From Rhea pennata (lineage: Eukaryota > Chordata > Aves > Rheiformes > Rheidae), in the NCBI RefSeq assembly GCF_028389875.1, contig NC_084672.1, forward strand, positions 1,137,501-1,201,500: a stretch of 64,000 nucleotides of DNA, written 5' to 3'. Below, piece after piece: positions 13,701-28,700 of this stretch. The notes below the pieces were generated by a model. That model made no database searches. It was not told where the DNA came from and saw nothing but the letters and a program-made list of their open reading frames with translations. Position 1 is the stretch's first letter. Each line of letters begins with the position of its first letter. Both the position numbers and the translations under genes were made by a program.

Positions 13701-16700
13701 GAGGGGGCTTAGGCAACTGCTATCAGTCCTGGGCATGCTACTTTATTTTCTTTCTTAATGGAGTACAGTTTCTGTCTGTATCACTGTATAAAACTCCTTG
13801 AGTTAAGCCCCAGAGTATCCACCTGAGACACTGGCCACTCCTATTGCATAGGAGGGGAAGGCTAAGCCTGAGGACCGGCGATGCCATCTCTGCGCAGATC
13901 CTGCCCTCACATCACGTATGCAAGAGCTTGTCCTGCTGGCTCACCAGCTGAGTAGGCAGGCTGCTCGCTCCAGGGAATGGCTACGAAAGCCGTGGTCACC
14001 GGCAGGGTCTATCTGAACATGCCGCTGCTCCCATGGCTCCTCCGGTCAACTGGACCAGATTTAATGCATGGGATTCCCAAGGCAGAGGATTCCTGCCTCA
14101 GCAGTCCCAGGCCTTCTGCAATAGTGGCATGAGCCTCTTGTGTGCACGATCTGACCCATCTGCCTACCAAAACAGCTTTACTCCATCTCATCACTGCCCT
14201 ACCTCTTGTGTCCTGCCCCTTTATCCTTGGGGTAGGGGCTGGGTTTTACCCTGGCACCCATCGCATTGCCCCTGCTGGACAAGGAACATGACCACCCACA
14301 GGAGCCAGTGCAGAGAGGACTGAGCCACACAGCCTTACCCAGCCCCTCGCTGTCCTCGAACATCTTCTTCACAGTCTGGCAGGTGGAGCCGTTGCCGTGA
14401 CACACGCCACACCGGTCCTCAACCGCGTTGGAGTCAATCTCATAGTCACAGCCCACATTCTGAAATACAAACCCCAGGACCAGCCTGTCAATGCAGGGCC
14501 CCACAGTAGGAGGACCCAACCTGAGCTGGCTCTGACCACTCAGGAGTTTTACTATGGGACCAACAGTCAAACACAGGAAATAGCAACAATGATGAGAACT
14601 AGCTTTGATGGGAAAATGTTCATCCTTAATGGGGGAAATAATGATCATGGACTGGAGAGATACTCATATAAGCTGCAGTCCTTCCTGAGAAGGGGCTGTA
14701 ACATATCTAAGTAGGATATACTTGTTTCTGACTCTTTAATATATGCTGGCAATCTTTCCATTCTATTCACGCTTCTACGAAAAGCAAGACCCACATCTTG
14801 TTTTTACCGTTTCCTATTTTGCTCTGCAGTCTAGAATTCCCTGGATAGCAGAGCCTGATGATGTGAGCTAAATGTTGTGCCTAGCCAGGAAAGCCTCTTG
14901 GGTTTGGGCCCTACTAGTTCTGTTTTAAAACACTTCCAGAGAATATTTTTGTATTCTGCAAAAATTCTCCACACCTCCTATCCAGGTAGCTGCCAAATCC
15001 CTTGACCTTCACAGAGGGATAGACTCCATTTGATTTTGCACAATAAAAGCCGAAGTATAATATCCCAAGAGTCTTTCCAGTTTCTGTGCCAACGCGGAGC
15101 CTTTAGTCTTAGCTCCAAGAGGAAATATCCATGGAGCCACTTTCGCACACATATTAGGGAAGGAGCACTATTTTTGCTACTGCAATAGTCTGTAGTGAGC
15201 CAGGTTTAATGTTGATGTCAATGTCAGCAGCAGGCTTACACTCACTCAGAATTTTCTATGTGCAGTTAGCTCTGACTAAATATATTGACATTTGCAGAGA
15301 GCTGCCGAGTCTCACTCTTTTGTATGTGCCAAGTAAAAATCATGACCCTTGAGCTCTCCCTCAAGCCAGTGCCTGCACATCTGTGAGCTGCAGCCTTTGA
15401 AGTAATTTAAATCCTATTAAAGGAGGAAATGGGACCTTCTCAAAGTCTCCTGCTGTGCAGAGCAATTGCCACTGGGGCTGTGACTGGTGCTACTGGTGAC
15501 AGTCAGGAAGAGGAATTAGTTTCCACGGATGTTTTTTATATAGAAGTCTGCAAGGAAATTTGCTTATTGAGTACGTTCCCTGCTGCTCTTTGTGCTGCAT
15601 GGAGAATGAAGGCCCTCAGCAGCGCCCAGAGCTCTGGGAAAGTCTGTGAGCACTGCTGTTGCTCAGCAATCTCTTCTTCCCACAGCCAGTGCAGACCCAC
15701 ATCAGCAGGTCCCTGCTTCCTCCCCTGAGTCTCTTCATTGCGCTCTCCCATGGGCAGCCCCTGAGACATCAGCACATTCAAACATGTGCTGGAGATCAAC
15801 CTCATGACTGCTACAGAGCTGCTGGCAAGCCATAGCAGGGAGATAAGGACTTGCCTTTTGCTTTGCCTTTAGCCACAGGGATGTTACTTTGCTATACATT
15901 TCCCTCCTCTAAGTGCTGTGGGTGGAGTTTACTTCTAAAACAGAAGCAGGTGGCTTTCCAGCCAGCATCAACACAGGCTATTTAGAGCTGCAGACTTGCC
16001 CAATTTCTTAACATTCATTTGACTCATAGGCAAAGCAAAGAGCAGTAACTTTTTCCAGGCTCGATTTTGCAGCCCCAAACTGCAGGCAGGCACGGCCGGA
16101 AATTCACCTGCTGCAGGACATGGAGAGGCATCTGCATCCCTGGCAGCACAGCTGTAGCAGCACTGGGCAGGCTGCCTGTCCCATGGCAGCTCCACAGCAG
16201 CACGAGCCTCCTGCAGCCATGTGGGATCCTATCTCTTAGTAATAGTTGGTGGAGCTTGTTTCTATTAGTTATACTGTTTGGAAAGATCTGGAGGTCAAAG
16301 AAGTCTGAGAAACAGAGACTTCTTGGCAGCATGCTGCAGGAGCATGCTGTGGTCACAGCAGCAGAAACCCTCGTGCTAAGAGTTTTAGTTGAAGGGTTTC
16401 TAAGGCATATCCTTGTTCTGCCCACGAGCCACTGCTCAGAGCTGCAAGCTGAAAGACAAGGAATAAAAGTGTCACTTCTGTCACTCCCAGCATCAGGGCA
16501 GAGTGGGAAATGGGCTCTGGTGAGGTGTGCAGCCAGGATGGTGGCCTGAGGGCTGCAGGAGGTGCAAGTCCTGCAGCTGTAAAGGAAGAGGCTCCCCCAG
16601 GGACAATGAGTCCCCCCAGGAGAGCACACTTCTCTGCAAAGAGCAGACATAAATGTGCCTGTCCACCCACAGAGACATGGGTTTCAGTCTTGAAGAAGTT

Positions 16701-19700
16701 ATGACTGTGACTAGTATTTTTCTGAGAAGTCTTTCAGAGTTCATTTTTATTCAAGATTACAGCAGACCTGACTCACTGAATGAGGGTGCAATTCTTACCA
16801 TTTTCCAGACTCAAAGGAAATAGGGCTAAAAAGTGAGATCTAGCCCATGCCCCAGGGCAGGATCAGCCCTGCCAAACACTGGTCTGGACAGATGCTTATC
16901 TGCTACTGCCTAAAACCCCAAGGAAGGAAGTTTCAGTGTTTTGCTGTCTGCACATGCAGAAGCATTTCTTACCTCTACATTAAACCTTCCCTGCTGCAAT
17001 GTAAATTCACCCTACTTCATCTTATTCCCAGTAGACACAGAGAACAGTCTCACTCTTCACAGCAACCTTTGGCATATTTGAAGACTCACTGTGTCTCCCC
17101 TCAGCATTCTTTATTCAAAATGTGCAGTTTTTCTAATTCTTGCTCATAAGTGTTTTCTCTAGTCCTTTGCTCACTGTTGTGCCTTTTCTCCTCTGAAACC
17201 TCTCCAGTCCACCACAACTCTTTTGAAGCGCAGCACCCAAATCACACACAGCGCTCCAGCTGAAGGCCTCTCAGTGCCCAGGAAAGTAGACAGGCTATTC
17301 CCTGCCCCTGGCTGAGTGTGCAGCTCCCAGGTTATGCAGAGCTGTCAGCTTCTCAGGAACAACAATCCCGAAGGAAGAAAAAATCCCATGGACCCAGCTG
17401 TCCCCAGAGGTGGGTCAGCGCTGGGAGCAGCTGCCAAGGCAGGGTGAGAAATCTCCACGGCAAAGGCCTCCAGGAGCAGCTCAGGCCAACATCAGCCAGT
17501 ATGGACTGTGTGAGAGCCCGTGGCAACTGTGCAACATTTCCTTTCTATATCTCTCTGACTATTCTGAAATAAATCATTCCTCCCTATTTTCTTGTTTTTG
17601 TATTCTATTTCCCTGGAACCAAAACAGACTTAAATACCACTATATTTTATATCTCAGGCAATCTCATTTGAATAAGGAAAGGTCACTCTCATTTCCATAC
17701 AGAAAAATAGTAACACAATTTTTCAGTTAATGTTTGCTTGGAGAACAGCAGGCAGAGTCCCTGCAGCCATCCTCTCCTCAAACACAGTGAATGCAGCTAA
17801 CAAGCACCTTCTTTAGAATAGTTTGGGGATGGTTTCTGTTTAACAAGTTTCTGGGCACAGTCACAGGCACAAACACTCAGGGTCTTTCTGAGTGCTCACA
17901 TAAGGGTGAATTACAAAACGAGTGAACTGAGCCTCTTGGTGAATGCAAAAAGGGGACACTGTCTGCCTAGGAAATGGATAGAGCACATCTACCTGCATTT
18001 CCCATGTTACAGGACTGCTCTTCGGCTAAACATGGCTCTGCCGTGCCCGGGCTCCCTGCCTGGGCACCAGGAGTGGCTGGACTCAAGGCATACCTTACAG
18101 ATTCCATTGATGCACATGTCCCGGCTTGTATTCATTTCATAACATGGGGTCCCATCGATGACAGCATCCCGCAGCTTTTCTGCAAAGTACTCATCTTCTG
18201 GCCGGCAGTGCAGCTCACATGGATTAACTGAGGAAGCAAACAGACAGTAAATAAACCTGACAAGCCAGGGGATCTGCACACTTTCTTCTGTCTCCTGTTT
18301 TCTCCAGCAGTGCTGCCCTGTCACAGTCCCTGGATTCAGTCCGACAGGAATCACCTTCACTCTAAATAACCATCTCTGAAAACATATATTAACCCTACAA
18401 ACCCTGCCACAAACTTAATTTAAAATACAGTATAAATACTCCAGAAGAGTAGTGGAAAAGAAAGGCAAATCCTTTACAGGTGGTCAGTACAGATTCCAGA
18501 CATGAACAACAAAAATAAATCATTAGCAAAAATCTATTTAAGATTTTTAATTGGCACTGCATATTGAAACTTTGCAGCAGGTTTTATCTTGGACTCACTG
18601 TTGTTTGGCACTGGCGTCCACTTGTATAGTTTTCCTTTATAGAGCATCGGATTAAACTGGCTGCACTGGATCTGGCGGAAGGATGGCTTGTTGCGGGGAC
18701 ATGGTTTAATGTTGCAAATTCGGAACCGCTTTCGTTCTCCAAGGCAGTATCTACCCCCATACTTTGGCCTATTAACAGAAGGGAAAAAAAAGACAAACAC
18801 ATACTGCACATGAGAATAAAACTCTTTTGCAGATAAAGAAGAGCTATTTTTTCAGGGGTTTCTTGGACCTGCTGTTAATGTTTGAGTTCCTTAGGCTCGG
18901 TCAAACATGATTCCACCTGAAGTCAATGGGGAACTTGCTCACAGCTTGTATAGACCAATCTACTGTGATTTTCTCATAAGAAAGTTATATACAAAACAAA
19001 AAAGCATTCTGGAATAACCCCAAATCCACAAAGCAAGCCTCTGAAATGACAAGAAAGCATGCCCCACATCTTGTTTCTGTAACTCCATTCTAAATTAACA
19101 CACTTGCTGATAGTGGAGTTGTCAGACTGTGCCATAGGACCATGCAGGATGAGAATGTGACCTTCTCATGTTTTACTAACAGTGTGGGTCAAACATCACT
19201 TTTGCTAAGTGAAGGCTGTCAAGTTGAATTTCTGCACTGAAGGACACAGCTCTCTTGCTGAGATGTTGCCATGCTCCCATCAAAAGGGAGACATGGTTTG
19301 TTGTCCAGGGAGAGGACTCTGCTCCTTTGGACAAAGTCTGTTGCTTTTCTTCAGCAGTCTCTGGTAACAAAGCTCACGGAGCTCTGAGCAGAAACAAGCT
19401 GAACTTCAATTGAAAAATAACTAAGCTCCTTTCCAGTGTGGTTTCTCTCTCCCTGCCTCCAGGCTGGATTAAACAATTGCCGCATTCAGAAGCAACCTTC
19501 CCAAATTTGACCTGCCTGGAGAAGGAAGCTTGAGGCCTCATCAGTGCCTGTTTCTTAGCAGGTGTGAATATAGAGGAGAGCTCGCTCTGGCTCACCTCCC
19601 CTTCAGCTCAGTTCAGGCTGCACAGAGTGAACCACAGCTGGAGGAGTAGCTGTCCCAGCCAGCTCACAAATGGGCTGTTGCAGAAGGAGAAGCTCTGAGT

Positions 19701-22700
19701 ACCCCTAGGCTGTGCAACGAGCAGCTTTGCTTGGCCCATCCATGTAAGTAATATCTGAGCCAAGTTCTGTGTGCTGTTACCTGTGCACTTACCGTCAAAG
19801 TGCAGAATGTGGTCCATTTTTTCCCTAGAAGAAATCAGACTATAACATCAACATCACATCTGGGGCCTGAACACACGTGAATTAACTGAAACTCAGGTGC
19901 ACACCTTCTGAATGCTGTGGAGAACCCCAGGAGGAAAGGCACAAGGGCCTGATCCAGAAACAGGGACCAGACAGGCTTCCACCAGTGTTAGTGACTTAAG
20001 ATTAAGATCTAAAAGCTGTGAGGCTTGTCTCGCTATCGATAGTCCTGATTAAGCATATTAAAACGATATGCAGCTACAACAATGAATTTAAAATAAAAAT
20101 AACGTGCTGTTTTATTTTTCTTACCCTTTTGTTTAGCATGCAATAAATAGCTCAAGAAACATGCTAGTCTTCAGTAGAAGAGGCAAAAGACAAAGACAGC
20201 TACTTCAAATGAATTTGGATAGAGTAATCTTGTAGGAATATGTACAGACTATTGACAGAATGCACATATGAAATGCTATTTAAAATAAAAATGTTGAGGT
20301 ATCAGCTCCCTCGCTTATGGAAAGTGACAGAGCCTTTAAAGTGCTGCTGACTTCCCTCTGGCTGCTGTTTGTTGTTTACATTTCACTTTCTTCGTGCAAT
20401 GAGAGCTGCCTAATCCAGTCCACAATTGTTTCTGATCGGGTTTGCTTTCTTGTTTTCAGACATCAGCACAACATTGCAATGGCCAGGCTGTAATGTTGCA
20501 AGGAAGAGGGGTGGTTTTGTTTTAATCAGTGCATCTATTTGCTTCATGAAAGGATCAAACACATCAAAAAAGGGACAAGTGAATCAATCATTCTCACAAG
20601 CACTCTATGAAGATTCTAGACATTCATAGCTATATTTTGAACCTTGTCCCTCTTGATGGTCCCTCCTTGATGTTGCAAATACGGCAAATTTTATAGCCCT
20701 CATTTATGATGCTATAAAAGCGGTTATTAAAGTTAAGTGTCACTGGCAACATTCATGCCTGAAGCCTTCCTACCTCCTGTAATTGCAGTCAGGCGTTGTT
20801 ACCTCCTTAGGGACACCGACCTCAGCTCCGCACACCCATAACTGATGGGCAATCGTCATTCCTCAAGGAGGTAAAACTGGCTGCCTCCATTCCCCAGGGA
20901 ATTAAAACATCTGTTTTAAACCATCCTGGCTGTTATGAGCTGATGAGATTGCTTTGGCTGACAGCACAGATTGACGAACCATAACTCTCCCCAGCTTCCC
21001 ACACATTTACCTGAAAATGATCCCACTGCTTGAAACACTTTAACAGATACTCTCTTTTTTTCAAGAATTGTGTTTCCAAGTGAATAACTGAAAGCCACAA
21101 ACACAAACCCTGCTCTCTTGTTATATTAATGTCAGCAGGTATTCACCTTCTCAGAGCAGTGCCTGCTTGTGCTCATGCTCCTACTCACAACATTAGGCAG
21201 CTGCCCGTTTCGTGGCTGGTTTAGAAAAGCTGCTCTCCACGCCTCCCAAGGACGGCGTTCTGACTCTGCTTTGCTCCTACTCCTGGCAAAACAAGTGGCA
21301 AATCTGCAACTGCTGAACTGGGAGCTAGGCTGTGGCAAGTCCCCCACACTTCCCTCCCCAAATCTAATGTCCTGTGACAGGGACGGAGGCACTCGGGGAC
21401 AGCTGTGTCTAAAATTACATCATTACAGCAACTGTGTAACTAACCAGGCTGCTTTTGTTCACGTCTGCAACAGCATCTCTCTGGGGAGGGCTTTGGGGTT
21501 TGAAACCCTTACGTGCTAAAACCAGTTTGTGGCTACAATACTTAATTCTGCTCTTGAGCAAGATGTCACTGTGCTAGGGTAGCACTGGAGAGACTTTTGC
21601 CAGTGGAGAGACTTTGCCAGTGCTTTCCCGACGCTTCTCCAGACGGTCTTACAGTTTCCCTTGCCCCATCACAGGGGCCATGTTTTCTGCCTGTGTTTTC
21701 TGCCACGGGCTCTGCACTTGGCCAGCCTGTCTGAGGAAAGGGATCATGAACAACATCTGCACCCTGGGAAGCCAAAAGGTCTGTCGTTCGTGCACGTCAC
21801 AGGCACCAAGAAGAAGCTAGACACAACCGCACATTTTACTAATTGAGAGGAAGGTTAAACTTTGTAATACATCTAATCTGAATTCACTGGACTTGATTCT
21901 GTTCTTCTTCTGCGATTAGTTATAGGTGCTGCTCTACTGTAAAAACGCTGACATGTCCAATAGTACAGCAGAGCTGGTCTCACAGTAACTATCTGTTTAT
22001 AAGCCAATGGGATTCAGATTTTACAGGATGTGTTCCGAAAACTTACAACTATTTTAAAATGCAATTAAGAACTGCTTAACTGACAGTGCTTGGCAACATC
22101 CAAATGTTTTCTAGAAAAGAATCTGCTGATTGTTTTATCTCTAAAATTCCTATGAAAATCTCTCAGCATTTTCAGATATCCTCTCTCTTTCTCGACTCTG
22201 CTCTGGAGGAACAACAACACAGATCGATTACAGTTTTGTTGGCGGTCCAAGCAAGGATGCAAAGGTTGGATGATCAGCAGGGCAGACCTCCTGACCGCAA
22301 CAAAGAGTGGACTCATGCTTATGGGAGCTCTACATAGAACCACCCTTGGCCCATCCAGCTTTGGTTTCCATGCTAGATGCTCTCTCACTGCAGTAACTCA
22401 ATGTGACAAGGATTAGAGGACTGAAACACAGGTCAAACATGAACAAGTCTGCAGAGCAGAGAAACCTCACAAGACATCTATTTAGAAGAAATATATTTCA
22501 TAAGGTTTTGGTTTTCCATGCTCATGTTTTCTAAATGATAGAAATAGTCAGAAACACTCTGTTTATATGAGACTATAAATTCTCACTTATTTACCAGGAT
22601 ACTTGCGAAAGTAGTCTAAAAAATATATATATATAATTCTTCCCAGTACTTTTAAAGTAAGAGGCACTTTAAAAAGGAGTGATAGGTTTTTCTCTTATGC

Positions 22701-25700
22701 CAATAGACAATGAAAATAATGCCACTACTTCTTGACACTTGTCATTTTGGCAGGTTAATTTGGTCACAGCACTTTCTATGGCCCACATCCCCATGACCTT
22801 ATGAAAACTACATTTTCCCTGATCAGTTAAATCTGGGCACACTGTGGTAAAGAAAATAAAATTAATTATTTTTTATGGTTATGTTTACATAACCCTCCTT
22901 TAGAAAATAACTAAAGGACCAAGAATTACCCAATACATACATTTGTTCACTTAATCCAAAAGGCAAAGCTGAAGATTTACCTACAGTGGCCAAAACAAAC
23001 AACTCCCTGGGGGAAATTCTGCTGCTTTTACAATGTTTGCTCTCCTACATGCCTGCAGCTGTGTTTAAAACACTCTATAAACTACAATTGCACTTCTGTC
23101 ACAAAACTCATGTCAAACATAAACCTAGCTCTTGACCTAGGAATGAGATTACATAGCACTTTTTTAAACAGTTCAATACTATGTGTTAAAAACAATGTAC
23201 CCAAGAAAGAAATTAGGCAGAAAACAAATCTGTCATCTCCAAATATCCTTCTTTAATTTTCAAATTTCTTTAAGCCATTGAAAACTGACTAACACTGGAA
23301 TGTTCAGTAAGGGTCATCAAGCAGCTCTCGGTTTCATACTCAGTTATCCTCAGGGATCTTGAGAGAACTCGTGTATGTGTCTAGAACACCCAGCGAGGAA
23401 ACACTGGTGAGCAAAGCACTGACACCCAGAGGGTTTGGCTGGGTCATCAGGTCAGCAGGCAGGAATGATGGTAAGGAGCAGGACTGGAAGGATGGACTGC
23501 TGTGAGAATGGCACCGCGAGAGGCGGGCAGCAGCTGCCTGCCTCCTTCCACAGCCTACTTTCCCCCCCAGCACTACTGCCATTCTTCCCTGGTGGGGAAT
23601 TCTCTCCCAGGCGAGTGGGAGCCTTCCTGCCTTGGGTCCTGAGCATGCCATTTTCTTTTAAGCTGTTCTCACTTGACACTGGGGCATTTAATTTAATGGA
23701 AATTCCACTACAAACTGGTGGCATGCTACAGCTCAGACAACCTTCAGCTCATTTTCTCACCTTGTTCACAATCCCCCTTTTCTCCCTCCTTTTGCAGATC
23801 TCTCTCTGACACCTGGGCAATCCAGAGGGATTCACTTCTAATCCAATACAACAGTGATTTGGCAAGAACAGAGACATCTGGGGAGCAGATGTGCCAGCCT
23901 AGAATTACCGGATAGACAATGCTACTTCGCAGTCAGCTATTTAGATACTTTCACTAGAGAGCCACCTTTCTTGTGCCAGATTCAGCTGCTGCATCAGTGA
24001 AGTATGATAAAAGAGCATTTCCCTCTTTGTATCACAGCTCCTTATAACTTGTACAGATATTGCTCGTGGAAAGCAAAGGGGTGAAAAACAGCAGTGGAAT
24101 TTTTCAAAATGATTCTGAATTGGGATCAAAGAATATTTATTTTTCTTTTCTGTCACTAAAAGACACTGGATGTGTTTTACATTTACAAGCATTGAGTCTT
24201 TGTTCTTTGTTTGAATCATATTCCAAATGCCTTTTGCCTGCATGTAGCAGACGCAATGTATATGCAAAAGGAGACACAGAAAACTCTGTGCTTCCACAGG
24301 CTTTCTGCTGCCCAGATGGCTGGATAACCCTGTGAAATGAATTACCTGTGGTGTTTCAAAAGAACATTGTTCTAAAAGATAATGGAATAATGACACCACT
24401 CATCTGTACAGTTTTGCTGTGTAATGCAAAAATGTAGGACCAAACTGGTCGAATGATGGTGGCAGACTTTACCAGGTGATAAGAAAGTATTGTGTTCCTC
24501 TCTCTAAATGTAGCTCGGGGCAGCCAAATGAATAGCTTGCATAGTATCCGAGAAGAGGGAGCATTAGCTTACGTGGGGTTGTTGCACTGCCTTTCTGCGT
24601 TCTGCACGCCAGCACCACAGGTCCGTGAACAAGACGACCAGGAACTCCAGGATCCCCAGCTGCCATCAATAGCATCAGGACGGTAACCCACCTGCACACA
24701 CTCTCCATTGAAGCACCACTGTAAAGAGACCAGCCAGAAAAGGGGAAACCAAGGTTTAACAGTAGGATGACCACATACCAGTTGACACTGACTGAGATAC
24801 CCTTACCTCATGGAGCACTAAAGCCCAGCACTCCTGCTCTGAAAATCCATGCTTCATTCATACCAAGATGCTTGAAGGTCAGCTAAGCTCTGCCAGAGCC
24901 AAGTGCAGCTCCAAGTAATAGAAATTTAGGGATGCTGGGCTAACTGAAGATTTGCGCGAGGGAACACTCCTGAGTAACCCAAACCTCCACTGAGGTTTTT
25001 CAGCAAGGAGATCTGTAGTCTGACTTTATTCCAGAGGGGAAAAGCCAATGTGGTATAACCATATGAATGGGTAATGTGGGAGGTTTTCAGGGAGTAGCTG
25101 CTTAACCATGGTGTAATCCCCAGTGCTCTAGGGCCAAGTCACTGGGCAGTTATGGTTAAACTGTAAAGGACAGAAGTGTACAGACATTTTTACGATGATA
25201 CAGTTTTATACTACCTTGAACACAAAGCATCCTGGAAGAGAAATGTGTGTTGGCTCTGTCACAGGGCTGTTCCAGCACAGAAATCAGCACTAGCCCATAA
25301 AAAGGTTACTGCAGTGGGCAGGAGCTGGCTGCACACTGCAGCTCCTGGAGAGGCAGGTTTCCTTCTCTGCACCGTGTCTGCAGCTGGAGCAGTGCACATA
25401 GAGCTGCCGTAGGTGCCTACCGGGCTCCTGTGCTTGGTTTGCACTACCTCATCAGTGAAAGGGGGCAACAGAGGCCTCTATGCAGGCCTCAGCTTTTGGT
25501 CTGCCACATCTGCCACAGAACAGGAGAGGACTTGTACTTTTATACAATGTTAATAAACCGCAGGTTTCACTTTTTTAAGGTCAGTCAGCTTCACTGAAGT
25601 GCATCTTCAGTGTAACTTCCTGAAAGCAACAGGAGTTTGGCCAGAACTAAAACAGCAAGGTGAGCAAATTCTCTGTGCACAGGAGTCTACAAAACTGTAG

Positions 25701-28700
25701 GTTTTATGCCCGTCAGACAAAAATCCTCCCTTGTAGGCAGGAAAAGGAATCACTGCAGCTGCAGATATGACTGCTTCTAATTACCTTGTTGTCTCCGCAT
25801 GTTGTACCATCAACAGCAGCATCCAGCTTGGAATGGCACGTATTCCCCACCGTGCACCACAGCGTATTGCAGACACTCTGCAGAGAACATATTTGCAAAG
25901 GACATGCTTACTGTACAGTCCGGCGCAGTAGTACAAATTCAACTTTGCCAGACACATTCATGCACTATCAGGGCCTCGGAACAATCAATCAGGAAAAAGC
26001 CGAACTCCATTCCCTGCTCTTCTCCTCATGCCGTCCGCCTCTCCATTTCTATATTCAGCTCCTTTCCTCTCCACCTCTACAGTGACCCCTCTGTTAACTG
26101 CCAGGAGGAAGTTAGTGATGCTGGATGGGGTGCACTGGGAGCAGAGGGCTCTGCAAACAAACCACCCTCCCTCTCACTCAGCTCAGAGGACAATGGTCTT
26201 TTGTCCACAGTCAATCACTTTGCCTCATCCCCTTGCTACCAGGGAGAGCACTGTCCTGGGCAAAGGCCCTCGCCGCCCACCCACCGGCGGCACCAGGTTC
26301 TGTGTTACATTGAGAAAATAGGGGAAAAGCCCCGGCTTACATCCATGTCGTCGCAGAAGGTGGAGTAGGCACCGTACTGCAGCCGGCACTGGTGACTGAC
26401 ATCGTAGAGGACGCCTGGGGGCACCAAAGGGTAGTCCAGCACTTCTTGGGCAGGTGGGTCGTCCAGGCACAGCCCCCAGCCCCGGCTGCAAGACAGAAGT
26501 AGGATGCAGGCATTGCCATCAGCCTCAGCAAGCCGATGAAGATGCTAGCTCATACAATGCTCCAGCTCTAGCTGTTGCTAGCAGTGGAAGCAAAGGACTC
26601 GTTACTGTCTCATTACCATAAGTTTTTACTTTTTCATTCTGGTATGACCCTAGCTCTTCAATAATCTTGAGACCTGCTCCAACACGAGGATGTGTATATA
26701 ACGTTATCTGCTTTTCTAGGGGGGAGCTCAGGTGCTCCATACTCTGCACTTTCCCTGTCCTTGGGGCAGGGCAAGTTATGGGGAAGCTAAAGGTACATGA
26801 AAGCAGCAAAGGCTTCTCTGTGCGGCTCCTGGGAAGACGCCTGGCAGTGAAGACTCTTTTTCTTGCATATTTCACATCCCCCAGCCCACAAGACCAATGT
26901 CTTAATTGCACTGAACATTGCTTGCTGATTCAAGAAGACTAGAAAAATAAACCATGCTTGGGCCAGGTGATAGCTTGACCGAAAATCCAGACAACTCTTT
27001 CAAAATCTTTGCTCAAATCAAACAGTCTTTACTACTGCTCTCAGCAATTTGTTACTCCCACTTTCTGGCTGACAAAGGAAGCTGTGCAATGCTCTCACGG
27101 GAGCACTGTGAAAGTGCTTGTCCCACAGGAGTATCCGTTCTCACAGGCTTTCCAGCCACACTGTAGACTCAACAGACCTGGGTACAGCTCCTTGGAGGTC
27201 TGTGTAAGAGCTATTTACACAAAATCTTCAAACAAATGGCTATATTTTAAGAAGCTCAGCTGTGAGCCCCTGAGGGAGGGTGTTTTTCCAGTGCTCAATG
27301 GTTACAGCAGCACTGCATCCTGGAAAGCTCTGTGTTGTGTGTGCACAGCAGCACCGATCTCCCCTGAGGATAAATTCTGCTCCCATTTCTACCTATAAAT
27401 GACTTTAAGCCTAGACCCACACTGCTCATTTTGGCTAATGGACAGACATCAGATAGGGCAAAGGCTACCAGAAAGAGCAGGAGCTATCAGTTGGACTGAT
27501 AGCAAAGACTTGCAGAACAGAGCACTTTGCATTCACCAGAAACACTAGCAGCTTCCTCCTGAAGAGTACTTTCATTTATTAACCATCTTAGACATTAGCA
27601 GTTCAACTCATACTGGAGGGTACAAAATGAAAGGAGAGGGTTAAACATGTCAACCTTGACCCTCTGCATGCCCAGGGGCCCCAAGTTCTCTAAGGGGCAA
27701 CACACAAGGTACTACCAACACCTCCCCTAAAGGAGATGTGTGGAACAATACACTCAATTTTGTTATGTTGTGGTTTGGCAGCCAGGCAGTTCTGCCTGCA
27801 CTACTACTATGGAGAACATACAACCCTCTGCAGCCTACAGTGTGGGTTCCAGATGTCTAAAGCTCATGGTTGAAGCAGACATGCAACCGAAGTGGAGATC
27901 CTAATTGGAAATGTGTAGTCCCATTACCACAGAAGCACAGAACGTCCCATGGGAGCCCTTATAAAACTGCAACTACACACAAGTCCAGCAGCCAGCTCAC
28001 CATGTTCACTACCCCTTGCCTTCCCCTTCTGGCAGGACCAGCTTCCGTGGCTCCTTTGCAACCCACCAAGCTTCAGTCCCAGAGTGAGGGCTGAGAACCC
28101 CATTACCCCAAAGTGTCCAGCTCCTCTGAAAGGAAAGTCAGAAATGTCACTTTGCATGGGAATAAGCCCTTGATTTTTAGCTTTACAATCAGGTCATCAG
28201 CTAAGTCCTCAGTCTGGAGTCAGGACCTCAGTTTCATCATTTAAGGTGAAGGGTTTCATTTGAGCAAACATTTCGTTACTGAAAAACAGATGTCCCTGAG
28301 TTCATACATCAAGCTGATCCCAAAAATGTCCCTGTGGATACTACAACACCAGTGTCAATGTCCTGCTAGTAAAAATAAAACAGACCATCAGCAACAAACC
28401 TCATTTACTCTCATATCTGCAACTACAAACAGTGCCCAAACTGTGCTAGGTTGTACATCTTTAGAAAAGATGTGCTAAAATTAAGCCGAAAGTATTGTCA
28501 AGAAGGCCTGAGGCATCCTGCCAGGTTGATTGAGAGCAGCAAGTCCCTGGATGTTCCTGGCCTGCTTTCACTGTTGTAAATGCTATGATACTTCACAAAC
28601 ATACAAGAAATTGTCACTAGTTTAACTTACGGTGTTGATTTAAACAAACTTGTTTCCAGTAACACAAAGTTTCCACTGTGGGTTTCTGAGCAGATTAGAT

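Noticed and set aside
22065-22388. 107-codon frame on the minus strand in intron 11
   Set aside because: No recognised similarity, no exon borders in phase, and length expected by chance in this span.
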